From contig NZ_ANMO01000272.1 of assembly GCF_000338295.1 (NCBI RefSeq), positions 1 to 64,000 on the forward strand: 64,000 bases of DNA. The letters are read 5' to 3'. Shown here piece after piece: positions 19,194 through 28,315 of the stretch (position 1 is its first letter; every line of letters starts with the position of its first letter). The stretch is from Rhodopirellula europaea 6C. GTDB lineage: Bacteria > Planctomycetota > Planctomycetia > Pirellulales > Pirellulaceae. The notes under the pieces are model-generated. The model searched no databases, was not told the origin of the DNA, and saw only the letters and a program-made list of their open reading frames with translations. A program made the position numbers and the translations under genes.

Positions 19194-20788
19194 CGAACTA
19201 GCTGAGCAGCAACGACTTCCGAGCCGGGCACGTCATTCGTGCTCGGCTCGTTCGCGTTTGGCACGGTTGATTTTCGTTTACCGTTGAGCAACCATCCGAT
19301 CGGTGTGTAGCGAACGAAGACTTGGTAGCTGATCAACAACACCACACAGGAGATCGCACTGACGACCGCGAATTTGACGCTCCAAGAGGCCTGCCAATCT
19401 CGTACCCAGTACTGCAAAAACATCACCAGGGGAAGGTGAACGAGGTACAACCAGTAGCTCGAATCGGACAGGTACCGCAGCGTGCGACTGGGATGTGCGA
19501 ACACACTTCGAAACATCCCCATCATGCCGAAGGACACGATCCAGGCATAAGCGGATTGAACCAACACGGACGCGAACAATCCGCTGCCCGACGTTTGGCT
19601 CTTCAGCATCCATCCGATCGCGAGCAAGACGGTGAGCGACAACGGCAAACTGATCTTCCATCCGCGACCCAGGCGACCTTCGCGATCATCCGCGACAAAG
19701 TAGATCGCACCAAAGCCAAAGAACAACGCGTAGTACGCCAACACAGACGGGAGAGGAAGCAAGCCGACCGATGTCGCCGGCCCAAAGCCTTCGTGCCGCA
19801 TGAACCACTGAGTCAACATCGTCAGCGGAATCAACCAGAGCAAACAATGGGGTGAACTTGCCAGCGCCGACGCATTCCAGCGAGACTTCAGCGATTGCGG
19901 CGTGCCTGTCATGACGATCACGAACCCCGCCACCAAGAAGCACAGAAACCAAAGAAACCACAGGTGCCCCGTCGCTGGAAACTCGAACAGCAGAAACATC
20001 AATCCGCTCCAGTTCGCGGCACTCATGCCTCCGTCAGCAGCCTGGTCCGCTGGTGACTCAAACAACGTGACGCCCATCATCGCAGCGATTTCTTCCCGCC
20101 CGGATTCGACGTCGTCCCGATCGACTTCGATTTTTAGCAATCCAGCGACGTACTCGGTTGTTCCCCACGGCGCTCGCATCACATCGATGGGTTGCTCGCC
20201 CTTGTGGTTCCCTAGCTCAGGATCTGCGTCGTGATCCAGCAACACCTTGGCAATGTCATCGCGTCCCAGGAACGCTGCCACCAAGAAGGGCGAATCACCT
20301 TGCTCGGACCGTTGATTGACATCGGCGCCTGCCAGCAAAGCTTTTTCCACTGCCACCAAGTCATCCTGAACAACGGGAGTCAACAGATCGGTTTCGTTGA
20401 ACGCCGTGGCATTGGCCGATGGATTGGCCTGAATATGGCCGGCCACAATCCAGATCGATGGAACGATGGTGCACATCCCGATCACGAACGGAATCGCGAT
20501 TCGCAGCACGCGGTGCTCAATCAATTTGGATGTTCCGCGACGCTGATAAAGCATCATCGTGAAAAAGCCGCTGAGCAGAAAGAACAACGGCATTCGAAAG
20601 CCATGCACCATCGCAATGAACATCGAAACAAAATCGCTGCTTTGCGAATCTTGGATCGGCCAACCGCGGCCCGCATCGGGCGAATAAGCGATGGCTGCAT
20701 GCAAGAAAATCCCCAGCAACATCGCGATGCCTCGCAACGCATCCAAGTCATGTCGTCGAGACGGGATCGCAGTCATTGAATCATTCAT
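19190..20788 (-). CDS. Acyltransferase-3 membrane protein with inserted ankyrin repeats
   Basis: A membrane acyltransferase of the OafA/NodX type, expected to O-acylate a sugar or lipid from a cytoplasmic acyl donor. The ATG at 20788 is chosen because a GAGGAAAG site lies just upstream and the protein then starts close to the family motif LDALRGIAMLLGIFLHAAIA (15-34, with likely catalytic H30). The usual ten or so membrane helices are split by a hydrophilic stretch of about 130 residues after the third helix. About 135-222 of it reads as two to three ankyrin repeats (VVQDDLVAVEKALLAGADVN, DSPFLVAAFLGRDDIAKVLL, HDADPELGNHKGEQPIDVM). The second helix block begins at WSGLMFLLFEF (about 260). 532 residues in total. 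Confidence 0.82.
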   Translation of the reverse strand: MNDSMTAIPSRRHDLDALRGIAMLLGIFLHAAIAYSPDAGRGWPIQDSQSSDFVSMFIAMVHGFRMPLFFLLSGFFTMMLYQRRGTSKLIEHRVLRIAIPFVIGMCTIVPSIWIVAGHIQANPSANATAFNETDLLTPVVQDDLVAVEKALLAGADVNQRSEQGDSPFLVAAFLGRDDIAKVLLDHDADPELGNHKGEQPIDVMRAPWGTTEYVAGLLKIEVDRDDVESGREEIAAMMGVTLFESPADQAADGGMSAANWSGLMFLLFEFPATGHLWFLWFLCFLVAGFVIVMTGTPQSLKSRWNASALASSPHCLLWLIPLTMLTQWFMRHEGFGPATSVGLLPLPSVLAYYALFFGFGAIYFVADDREGRLGRGWKISLPLSLTVLLAIGWMLKSQTSGSGLFASVLVQSAYAWIVSFGMMGMFRSVFAHPSRTLRYLSDSSYWLYLVHLPLVMFLQYWVRDWQASWSVKFAVVSAISCVVLLISYQVFVRYTPIGWLLNGKRKSTVPNANEPSTNDVPGSEVVAAQLVR

Positions 20789-20990
20789 TCGCCCACTTTC
20801 CTCGATATCGGAATCGATCTCGCCTCCGTTTCGGTAACGTAATGTAACCATTTGAAACGAAACCCATGCGAACCGAGGGAAAGACAATCGCCGCGGTTTG
20901 ATTGACGGGCAATAAGAAACTTGCCACAGGACGCGTCAACTTGGACGCGAATTCTGAAGAGCGAGCCCAACGACGGGGCAACGCGTTGAT

Positions 20991-21656
20991 TCAGACCGCG
21001 ACGACCTGCTCGTCAGCGATCACCCAGATGCGATCGTTTTCTTTCGGCGAAATTCTCATCGTTCCGGTGAATCGTCCGCAGGCGGGCAACACCAAACAAC
21101 CGCTGGACCACCAAAAGCACGGCAACTTTCCGGTCGACTCGCCACCATCGCTGAGCACGTGAGCGGGATGCAGGTGACCGCTGACCAGCAGATCAGCATC
21201 GGATGGCAACGAACCGGGCTCGTGGGCCATCGCCAGCGTGTCCAGGTGGAATGTCCCGACGACAACCTGCATCGGCCAAGACTCTGGCAACGTCCCGACC
21301 GCGCGATCATGGTTGCCTTCGACCAAAGTCACCGCGACATCGTGGTGATGATCCAAGAAACCACCAAACAACGAGGTCGCATCCATCGACAACGAACTGC
21401 GTGCATGGAACAAGTCGCCGATGATGAAGAGCTCCGTCGCGCCACTGGATTCCAACATGTCCGAAACGCAACGCAGCGTCGCGCGGCTGGATCCAACCGG
21501 CACGCCAATCCCATGACGCCGAAACGTCGCGTCTTTTCCCAAATGCAAATCCGACACCATCAACGCCTGATGCTTTGGCCAATACAAACCGCCGCCGGGA
21601 TACAGTTCCAATTCGTGTCCCGACAGCGTGATGGCCAGAGGCGTCGAAACAGGCAT
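20991..21656 (-). CDS. Metallophosphoesterase, PdeM-like
   Basis: A calcineurin-like phosphoesterase of 221 residues resembling the ligase-associated PdeM group. The motifs are in order: SDLHLGK (35-41), GDLFHAR (80-86), GNHDR (114-118) and GHLHPAH (about 160). These supply the di-metal ligands. The ATG at 21656 shares its A with the stop codon of the M24 peptidase gene (TGATG), so translation is coupled; a TTG 15 bases upstream is less likely. PdeM proteins elsewhere sit beside a DNA ligase and helicase, but here the partner is a peptidase, so a DNA-repair role is only a family-based guess. Confidence 0.8.
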   Translation of the reverse strand: MPVSTPLAITLSGHELELYPGGGLYWPKHQALMVSDLHLGKDATFRRHGIGVPVGSSRATLRCVSDMLESSGATELFIIGDLFHARSSLSMDATSLFGGFLDHHHDVAVTLVEGNHDRAVGTLPESWPMQVVVGTFHLDTLAMAHEPGSLPSDADLLVSGHLHPAHVLSDGGESTGKLPCFWWSSGCLVLPACGRFTGTMRISPKENDRIWVIADEQVVAV

Positions 21657-22870
21657 CAGTTCGGTTTCCAATCCAGCCCCATGGGTAACTGGTTCAAGTT
21701 GACAGGACCGTCCGCCGTCACGACCAACATGTCTTCGATGCGAACGCCACCAGTTTGGCGACCATAGAGGCCTGGCTCGACCGTGAAAACTTCACCCGCG
21801 AGCATTTCACCTCCGCCGTGATCCAACAGAATTGGCTCGTGAACTTCCAAGCCGATTCCGTGACCGGTGCCGTGCTGAATTGAAGGCCCGTCCGTCAGCT
21901 CACCACGTGAGATCGGATAGCCATGGCCGACCAAGACTTTTTCAACAGCCAACTGGACTTCTTCACCAGTTCGCCCAGGGAACAAAACCGACTCCGCCGC
22001 TTCTTTGGATGCGACCACCGCCGCGTGCATCTTCAGAACGGTTTCGCTGGGCGTTCCATTGACCACCGTTCGCGTGCAGTCGCCGTTGTAACGCGTCGAC
22101 TCATCACGCGGAAACAGATCGACGATGACCGGGTGCCCGGTGTACAAATCGCCGTCGCCACGATGATGGCAATCGGCTGAATCGGGCAACGTCGCAACGA
22201 TCGCACCATGGCTCATCGTGTAGTTGCGTTTCATGAACGCTTCCCCGGCCATCGTGCGAACTCGTTCACTGGTCAATGGTTCGCCACCAAACATCAATCG
22301 GCCTTCGGAACCAACATCCGCGGTTGCGATCATTTCACACATCTGCCGCATGACCGACTCCGTGACCGACTGGGCTTTCCGCAGCCACTCGATCTCTTCG
22401 TCCGTTTTGACTCGGCGGTCGATCACACCAAGATCATCGTCATAGGCAACCGCGATCCCTGCATCGGCCAAATGCCAGGCGTAGATGAACGGGAACGCTC
22501 GATCGACAGTGACTCGATCGATGGATTGAAGCTGCAGGAACCGAGCAACCGATTGAGCCGACGCGGTTTCGCGATCGCCGCTGGCCGAACCCGATGCGGG
22601 CGGAAAATCAGCGGGGCAATGAACTGAATCCAAACGTCCCGCGGCGCGTGTACGGTCCATTTCCAAGTCGCGAACGATCCCAACGTTTTTGCCATCGGGC
22701 AATTTCAGCCAGGCGGCAGGGTCACCGAGCGCAATCCCCAGGCGACGAAACAAATTCGCGTTTCGATCGGCCAAACCGGCCATCACCTGGGCTCCATCGG
22801 AGCCATTGTTGGGGGAACCAGAACCGTCAGCAGAGTCGCTCGTGGCGACCATCAATTTAGAGTGAATCAT
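21656..22870 (-). CDS. M24-family Xaa-Pro aminopeptidase-like metallopeptidase
   Basis: Predicted two-metal peptidase that removes N-terminal residues, probably before proline. The N-terminal creatinase-like domain covers about 30-170. The pita-bread catalytic domain follows with the ligand series VIVDLFPRD, YNGDCTRT, GTGHGIGLEVHE, FTVEPGLY and GGVRIEDM, so all five metal ligands (D, D, H, E, E) appear present. Length 404 residues. The first 28 residues are Ser/Gly/Asn-rich and not conserved; M7 is an alternative start. No signal peptide, so it is cytoplasmic. It is coupled to the downstream phosphoesterase gene by TGATG. Confidence 0.88.
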   Translation of the reverse strand: MIHSKLMVATSDSADGSGSPNNGSDGAQVMAGLADRNANLFRRLGIALGDPAAWLKLPDGKNVGIVRDLEMDRTRAAGRLDSVHCPADFPPASGSASGDRETASAQSVARFLQLQSIDRVTVDRAFPFIYAWHLADAGIAVAYDDDLGVIDRRVKTDEEIEWLRKAQSVTESVMRQMCEMIATADVGSEGRLMFGGEPLTSERVRTMAGEAFMKRNYTMSHGAIVATLPDSADCHHRGDGDLYTGHPVIVDLFPRDESTRYNGDCTRTVVNGTPSETVLKMHAAVVASKEAAESVLFPGRTGEEVQLAVEKVLVGHGYPISRGELTDGPSIQHGTGHGIGLEVHEPILLDHGGGEMLAGEVFTVEPGLYGRQTGGVRIEDMLVVTADGPVNLNQLPMGLDWKPN

Positions 22871-22979
22871 GCTTCCAAACTAACCGACGGAGAGGAAGCT
22901 GCCGAGAGACCGCCGATCGAGCAAATTGCGAACCACTCTTTTGCCAACCGAAACGGGGACTGCCGGAACTCATGCCGCC

Positions 22980-25900
22980 TCAACTGCCGCGATTTGTATC
23001 CGTAGGCTTGGCGACATGACGGTAATCAATCGTGTCGTCTGACTCGATTATCAAGCAATGCGAGTCCGCGGGGATCTCTTCGAATGATTGTCGAATTCCT
23101 GACGGCCACACGATGTGCAAGTGGTCAATTTGTTGGTGAGCGCCAATTCCGATGTCCACCGTATTTTCATTGGCACCCATATAGGTTTCACCCGTCATCC
23201 AACCGTGCCACTGCTCATCACTACAAACAACGATCACCTCTGCGCCCACCGCATCGCGTTGGGACGCGGTGCCAACCAAGTCAACACGCAACCAATGCTG
23301 ACTTTCGGTTCGATTCTCCAATATAGAAACTGGCGTGTCCAGCGAATTGGCCACCAAATCGGGCCGCCCATCTCGGTTAAAATCCAATCGAACCAGCGTT
23401 CTCCCAATCCGTGGCGTTCGCCAAAAGGACGGCGAACCCTCGTCCACCTCAATCGTTGATTGCATCACAAATCCCGATGGGCCGCCTCGATACAACTGCG
23501 GCAACATGCGGAAAGGAATGTCCGGCGTTCCGTTTTGCGCCGGTTCAAACACGTGACCATTCACAACCGTTAGATCCAACCATCCATCTCGATTCAGGTC
23601 CGATGCTTGGGTTCCAAAACCCACCATCTCATGACTGCCTTCGGAAAGTCCATATGATGAAGCCATGTCCGTGAAGAACCCAGGCGTGCGCTGTAAAAAG
23701 AGATTGTTAGGTTGCGCGTAGTAATTGGTCACGAATAAATCCAATGAACCGTCGCGATCAAAGTCGCCGCCGGCGACGCCCATACAACCTTGTGTTTCCG
23801 CATTGTCGCCCGACGCACAACCACGAAGAATCGCCTGCTCCTTCAACTCCAACATGCCATTGCCGTCGATTTGGCTGACCCAGAAGTGATTGCTGGTGGT
23901 GTCATTTGAGAGAAACAAGTCGTTCCCTGCTTTCCGATCGAAATTGGCGATGATTCCAGCGAAGGCGTAGTTGGGTTCTTGGCGGTCCGCCCCAACACTT
24001 GGCCACTGATGCCACTCACCGTTTGCCATCCGCTCCAAAAAGCGATCTTTCGCAGGGGCAAAAATCCGGGGAGAACAATCAAAACCCTCGCCCCAGCACT
24101 TCGTTTCAAACGCGTTTTCGTCGTCGATGTAGTTGATCTCAACCATTTCGGGCAACGCGTCTCCGTTCAGATCCCCGCAGGCAATGCTGCTGGTCCATCC
24201 GTCGGAACCAGCAATCAATTGGGGCGAGAAGGTTCCGTCGCCATTGTTGACACACAGAACGTTGAAACCAATGTTAGCAATCAGCAAATCAGCAAACCCG
24301 TCTTGGTTGACATCGGAGGTCGTGGCTCCTTGCGCGTACGACCGATCATCGCTGCCCGATAAAGCCGAAACGTTCTGGGTGGTCGATCCATTCAAATTTC
24401 GAAACAATTGATTCGGGCCGGAGCCGCGTGAGTCATTCGCTGCACCTCCCGCATCACAAAAATACAAATCCGACCACCCGTCCAGATCAAAGTCGATTAC
24501 GGCGATGCCCCCGCCATTGACTTGACTCATCCGAAGATGGCTGGGGTCGGAATCAGAATGGTTACGAAACTGGAAATTTACGCCAAGCTGCGAAGCAACA
24601 TCCACCATCTCAACCCGAATCGAATCGCCTAGCTGATCCCCCGAACGCAGAGAAGGAGATGATTCCGGTCCAGCATCGGCCAACATCGCGGTGGAGTTGG
24701 GAAGAGGCCAACGCTGCAAATCAATACCGCTTAACAGATCCGACGAAGACGGACGATTTTCACTGAGCTGTTGCCTTGCTTCCACCAACTCTGGCATCGC
24801 TTCTTGCAAGCGGCCTTCCTCATATGCCAAGATCGTTCGCCAGGAGACTGCCTCCCAACTTCGGCCGAGCTTTTCGAGTTGGTCCACGAGCCTCTTCAAA
24901 TCCCCGCGTCGCGTTTCACGATTCAAGCCGACATTCATCGCCATTTGCCAAGCTTCGTCAAGTGATTCTTTGCGTTGAAGGACCCGTTCGGCAGCTTCCA
25001 GTTCGCCTTCCATCGCTAAGGCTTCTGCCATTCGGAGATAGGCGACTCGATCGGTCGGATCAATCTGAACTGCTTCGCCAAAAGCTCGAATGGCTGCGGC
25101 GGACCGCTTCAAACGCAATGACCATTGGCCGATCGCGGTCCAATACTCGGCCTCCTTTTCAATATCTTGTGGTAGTGAGGCGGACCATTTCCAAAGGTCT
25201 TCATTCGACTGCCGTGCCTCGTAAACGCGTCCTTCAAAAGCAGCCACGCTGGCAGAATCGGGAAACGCCGTGCGTAGTTTTTTAATCAGTTTCTCCGCCT
25301 CGACCAGCTCGTCCTGAACGAACAACCGCTTGGCTCTTGCTAGCTCTTTCAGCGTTAACGTTTCACCATTGAAATCATCCGCTGAACCACTCATCAACGC
25401 TCCCGGTTCGCCATCGTGATAAGGAACACTCAGCGTCGTCATGCTCAACAATTCCTTTTCAGTCACATCACCCAACCGAATCAACGCTTCGACATGGCGG
25501 GTCGCTTCGACACGACGGCCTTGTGAATTAAGCAAAACGGCCAAGCGACGGTGAACAGGAGCCAAGTCTCCGAAACGACGAATCATTTCGACGTAGGTCG
25601 CCTCGGCTTCTTCCAACCGGCCGACTTCCTGTAGCCAATCCGCGAGTTGCCCCAAAGCTGGTAAACCCGCCTCAGGGTGATTCGGAGGAATCGCCCGCAG
25701 ATAGGAAATGGCTTCGTCAGCTTCGCCTTTGCCGTGAGCGATCCGTGCCGCCAGAAACAACAAGGTGGGAGAATCCGGACTCAACAGTAACAATGACCGA
25801 TTCAGTTTCTCTGCCTCGGCGTAGCGTGCCTCACTCAATAATTCGCCGACACGATCTTCCAGTTCAGACGGCGTCGGTTTTGCTACTTTTTCCAGCGAAG

Positions 25901-26156
25901 GGTCTACAGTGGACCGCTTGAGTGACTCCCGACTCGTCACGTCGCTTTCGGCAGACTTGGGAACCGAACCAGAACGACTCGATGTGGTTCTTTGTTGTTC
26001 TGACTTGGAACAACCACATCCAGCCAGAACAATCGTGCTGACCAACAGCAGCAGTTTTCCAACTAGCCTCGAACGTCTTTCGCCATATGCCACTTGTGGA
26101 AGATCAATCAAACGATGCCATCTCCATCCACTGCGATTCGTGACCAAATGAACCAT
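22980..26156 (-). CDS. Large TPR / FG-GAP / ASPIC-UnbV lipoprotein
   Basis: A predicted lipoprotein of 1058 residues: the segment KLLLLVSTIVLAGCGCS places the lipobox Cys at about C47, after a long 33-residue n-region. TPR-like helices span about 75-470 (for example AEKLNRSLLLLSPDSPTLL). A beta-propeller of FG-GAP/VCBS repeats follows, each with an Asp-rich calcium-type loop: DFDLDGWSDLYF, DVNQDGFADLLIAN, DFDRDGSLDLFVTN, DLNRDGWLDLTVVN and DFNRDGRPDLVANS. The C-terminus (about 950-1040, HLHIVWPSGIRQSFEEI) is an ASPIC/UnbV domain. Such proteins are abundant in planctomycetes and presumably bind partners or carbohydrate outside the cytoplasm. It is the last gene after the small lipoprotein and DUF1559 genes on the same strand. 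Confidence 0.85.
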   Translation of the reverse strand: MVHLVTNRSGWRWHRLIDLPQVAYGERRSRLVGKLLLLVSTIVLAGCGCSKSEQQRTTSSRSGSVPKSAESDVTSRESLKRSTVDPSLEKVAKPTPSELEDRVGELLSEARYAEAEKLNRSLLLLSPDSPTLLFLAARIAHGKGEADEAISYLRAIPPNHPEAGLPALGQLADWLQEVGRLEEAEATYVEMIRRFGDLAPVHRRLAVLLNSQGRRVEATRHVEALIRLGDVTEKELLSMTTLSVPYHDGEPGALMSGSADDFNGETLTLKELARAKRLFVQDELVEAEKLIKKLRTAFPDSASVAAFEGRVYEARQSNEDLWKWSASLPQDIEKEAEYWTAIGQWSLRLKRSAAAIRAFGEAVQIDPTDRVAYLRMAEALAMEGELEAAERVLQRKESLDEAWQMAMNVGLNRETRRGDLKRLVDQLEKLGRSWEAVSWRTILAYEEGRLQEAMPELVEARQQLSENRPSSSDLLSGIDLQRWPLPNSTAMLADAGPESSPSLRSGDQLGDSIRVEMVDVASQLGVNFQFRNHSDSDPSHLRMSQVNGGGIAVIDFDLDGWSDLYFCDAGGAANDSRGSGPNQLFRNLNGSTTQNVSALSGSDDRSYAQGATTSDVNQDGFADLLIANIGFNVLCVNNGDGTFSPQLIAGSDGWTSSIACGDLNGDALPEMVEINYIDDENAFETKCWGEGFDCSPRIFAPAKDRFLERMANGEWHQWPSVGADRQEPNYAFAGIIANFDRKAGNDLFLSNDTTSNHFWVSQIDGNGMLELKEQAILRGCASGDNAETQGCMGVAGGDFDRDGSLDLFVTNYYAQPNNLFLQRTPGFFTDMASSYGLSEGSHEMVGFGTQASDLNRDGWLDLTVVNGHVFEPAQNGTPDIPFRMLPQLYRGGPSGFVMQSTIEVDEGSPSFWRTPRIGRTLVRLDFNRDGRPDLVANSLDTPVSILENRTESQHWLRVDLVGTASQRDAVGAEVIVVCSDEQWHGWMTGETYMGANENTVDIGIGAHQQIDHLHIVWPSGIRQSFEEIPADSHCLIIESDDTIDYRHVAKPTDTNRGS

Positions 26157-26287
26157 TGCCTGTCCCTTTGAGACCTGGCCAAATCCAGGACTAAAATTGC
26201 TGGCCGTAGAAACGACAAAAGTGCTGTCCAGATCATTACGACCTGAACAACACTCGGTCGTTCAAACTTTGACGATTGAAGTTAGCT

Positions 26288-27442
26288 CTACTCGAGCGAC
26301 TTCGTTTCTTTTCCGGCTTTGGTTCCCAAAGCACCCCACAAACCGTACGGACTCTCTTCGCCAGGCTGACCGGCCTTTGGAAGCGTCGCACGATTTTGAT
26401 TACCGGCCTCAATGCTGTCGGTGATGAACTTCACCGCCCCATCGGCCATGAGGATGTGACAACCACCTTGGTGGCGACTTCCCATCGTGTAGGTTCCGTC
26501 CGAACCATCACCGCCCCAAAGACAGCTTTCTTTGTTGGGTGGACGAACTGTATTCACGCTGGTGAACATTGGACGACCATCTGCCCAACGCTTGCCGCGG
26601 CGTTGATCAGCAGCACCTGTGTCGTTTGCATTCGCCCAAAACTGAGGTCGGTTCGGGTCAACATTGTCGCGGTAGCACAACTCCGGATCAAAGAAGAATG
26701 GGTCTTGCTGGTTCATCTTGGGTTGCGAGTTGATTTCCAAGTTGCCCGCGTCGGTGACGATCTCGCCACACGCGATCGTGTTAGAGGTACCGTCCAAGAT
26801 GTCGCGGAACCGAGTCGTGTAACGACTCTCGAAAACACCACGTTGCCGAGACTTCGCTCCGGCATCGACAACGTTACCCTCTCCGTCAACTCCACCCGTA
26901 TGTGTCGTCTGCATCGAGTCTCCGATACACGCGGAGTAATTGTTCAGCCCTGTTTGTCCACCCACACCGACGGTCGGATCGCTCGGGCAACGGAAGGTCC
27001 CAACGGTCGTACGCCATGGGGTGTAGTTGGTGTCCCACGGCACAGGCCCCATCGCTTGGTAAGGAGGATTCTTGACGCTTCCATCACCGTTCAAGGCGTA
27101 TGGATTGCTAATCTGCTCCCACAGTCCTTGCTGTTCAATTTGTGGCAAGATGCCTACCAACCAGCTTAAAATGTACTCATTATCACCAGCTGCCCCCGCG
27201 CCGGTGCAGCAGTATGTACCGCCCATCTGCTGAGGGAATTGGTTGAATGCAGAATGATAGTTGTGCAGCCCCAAGCCAATTTGCTTGAAATTATTGCTAC
27301 AGCTCATGCGGCGAGCTGCTTCGCGAGCTGCCTGCACAGCTGGCAAGAGCAACCCGACGAGCACACCGATGATAGCGATCACGACAAGGAGTTCCACCAA
27401 TGTAAAGCCCTTACGGCTTTGGCGAAAAAAGTTTGACTTCAT
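26288..27442 (-). CDS. DUF1559 prepilin-like secreted protein
   Basis: A 384-residue member of the large planctomycete DUF1559 family. It begins with a type IV prepilin leader, KGFTLVELLVVIAIIGVLVG: G12 is the cleavage position, F13 is +1 and E17 the conserved +5 Glu, followed by the helix that anchors pseudopilins. SCSNNFKQIGLGLHNYHSAF (about 48-67) and, near the C-terminus, GGCHILMADGAVKFI are the family hallmarks. Substrate for a prepilin peptidase is expected; the role of the family (pseudopilus or surface structure) is unknown. It lies between a small lipoprotein gene (upstream) and the ASPIC lipoprotein gene (downstream). Confidence 0.93.
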   Translation of the reverse strand: MKSNFFRQSRKGFTLVELLVVIAIIGVLVGLLLPAVQAAREAARRMSCSNNFKQIGLGLHNYHSAFNQFPQQMGGTYCCTGAGAAGDNEYILSWLVGILPQIEQQGLWEQISNPYALNGDGSVKNPPYQAMGPVPWDTNYTPWRTTVGTFRCPSDPTVGVGGQTGLNNYSACIGDSMQTTHTGGVDGEGNVVDAGAKSRQRGVFESRYTTRFRDILDGTSNTIACGEIVTDAGNLEINSQPKMNQQDPFFFDPELCYRDNVDPNRPQFWANANDTGAADQRRGKRWADGRPMFTSVNTVRPPNKESCLWGGDGSDGTYTMGSRHQGGCHILMADGAVKFITDSIEAGNQNRATLPKAGQPGEESPYGLWGALGTKAGKETKSLE

Positions 27443-27515
27443 AATGTCCTCTTGAAAAGCTTGCTAAAAAAACAGGGATGGGTCAGACCGTGCTGGCTCC
27501 AATCCCCTAAAAAAA

Positions 27516-27719
27516 CTACCGGCCTGAATCCCGCTTCTGCATCTCTCGTTGTTGCTCTGCGTAATCCTTGGCCTGACTCTTGTAGGATTCGGCCAACTCT
27601 TCCGCAGTCGGGACATCTTCCGGGGGGGCCGTGACTGAGTTCTCCGCACCGCCACCACATCCGGGCAATGAAACACAAAAGAACACGGCCAGAACGGCAG
27701 CGAATATCGAATACTTCAT
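27516..27719 (-). CDS. Small lipoprotein
   Basis: A 67-residue protein starting at the ATG at 27719 (a weaker start lies 21 bases upstream). MKYSIFAAVLAVFFCVSLPG is a signal sequence with the lipobox LPGC and acylated C21, followed by GGG and a charged helical tail (TAEELAESYKSQAKDYAEQQ) ending in KRDSGR. Upstream is GGTAAG, a modest ribosome site. Tiny lipoproteins of this type beside DUF1559 genes are a pattern I associate with planctomycetes. It lies 73 bp upstream of the DUF1559 gene on the same strand and probably shares its transcript. No molecular function known. Confidence 0.75.
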   Translation of the reverse strand: MKYSIFAAVLAVFFCVSLPGCGGGAENSVTAPPEDVPTAEELAESYKSQAKDYAEQQREMQKRDSGR

Positions 27720-28315
27720 GGATATATTTCTTACCTTCAACCAAGTGGGTTCATTTTGAGCAATTGCGAGACTTGCTTGCTGCTGTCGCGGCTTTGAGCT
27801 TCACAGAAGCTATTCGGCAACCCCTTCATGCTGCAATCGTTATTCCATACATATATTAGCCCACACCCAACTGACAACATACCTTATTAATACAATTTGC
27901 ATGCGTTTTTTTACGCAAAGGGCTTGCGTCCAACCGCAAAGAAGCATTCAGGTTGATCATTCTGCCGCCAATTCAAACCGTTCGACCAATTGGATCCGAA
28001 AAGCCGTTGTCGCAACGTCTTCGCCTATCGACCCGACTTGTGTTGTTCGATTTCGCTCATTGCGCTGCGATCTGACTGGAACTGCGGCTGAAATGCTTTG
28101 CAAAACCATTCTCGAACTCGGATACGAACCTTCAAGATTCACTAACCGCGCTGACCGTCCCAACGGCTGCAAAAATCATTTGCGACTGTTCTGGCGGATG
28201 AAGCGATCGGGTCGTTCGCGTCGATCCCTGGGAGAGACGTCGCTCTGACGCGATCGCATGGCACCGCTTCGGCGACCAAGCGTCTCGTCCCGCCGCCATC
28301 GCTTGAGTCTGTTTC
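27720..28315. other. Divergent intergenic region (about 600 bp)
   Basis: This region lies between the minus-strand lipoprotein/DUF1559 unit and the plus-strand Cys-motif protein. Positions about 27830-27915 are clearly AT-rich compared with the surroundings and contain a small hairpin, TGCGT/ACGCA around a T6 loop (27902-27917). Reading frames at 27901-28248 (plus) and 27957-28172 (minus) are present, but their composition (Arg/Ser/Thr-rich, no start signal) looks like chance. I see no RNA gene. Confidence 0.4.
27850..27877 (-). promoter_or_regulatory. Possible sigma-70-like promoter for the lipoprotein-DUF1559 unit
   Basis: On the minus strand TTGTCA (27877-27872) is followed after 16 bp by TATATG (27855-27850), five and four matches to TTGACA and TATAAT. 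It sits in the AT-rich part of the gap about 130 bp upstream of the lipoprotein ATG. This is a pattern match only. Confidence 0.3.

Noticed and set aside
27901-28248. 115-codon frame in the AT-rich divergent gap
   Set aside because: No ribosome site, Arg/Ser/Thr-rich, no recognisable domain; likely chance in a promoter region.
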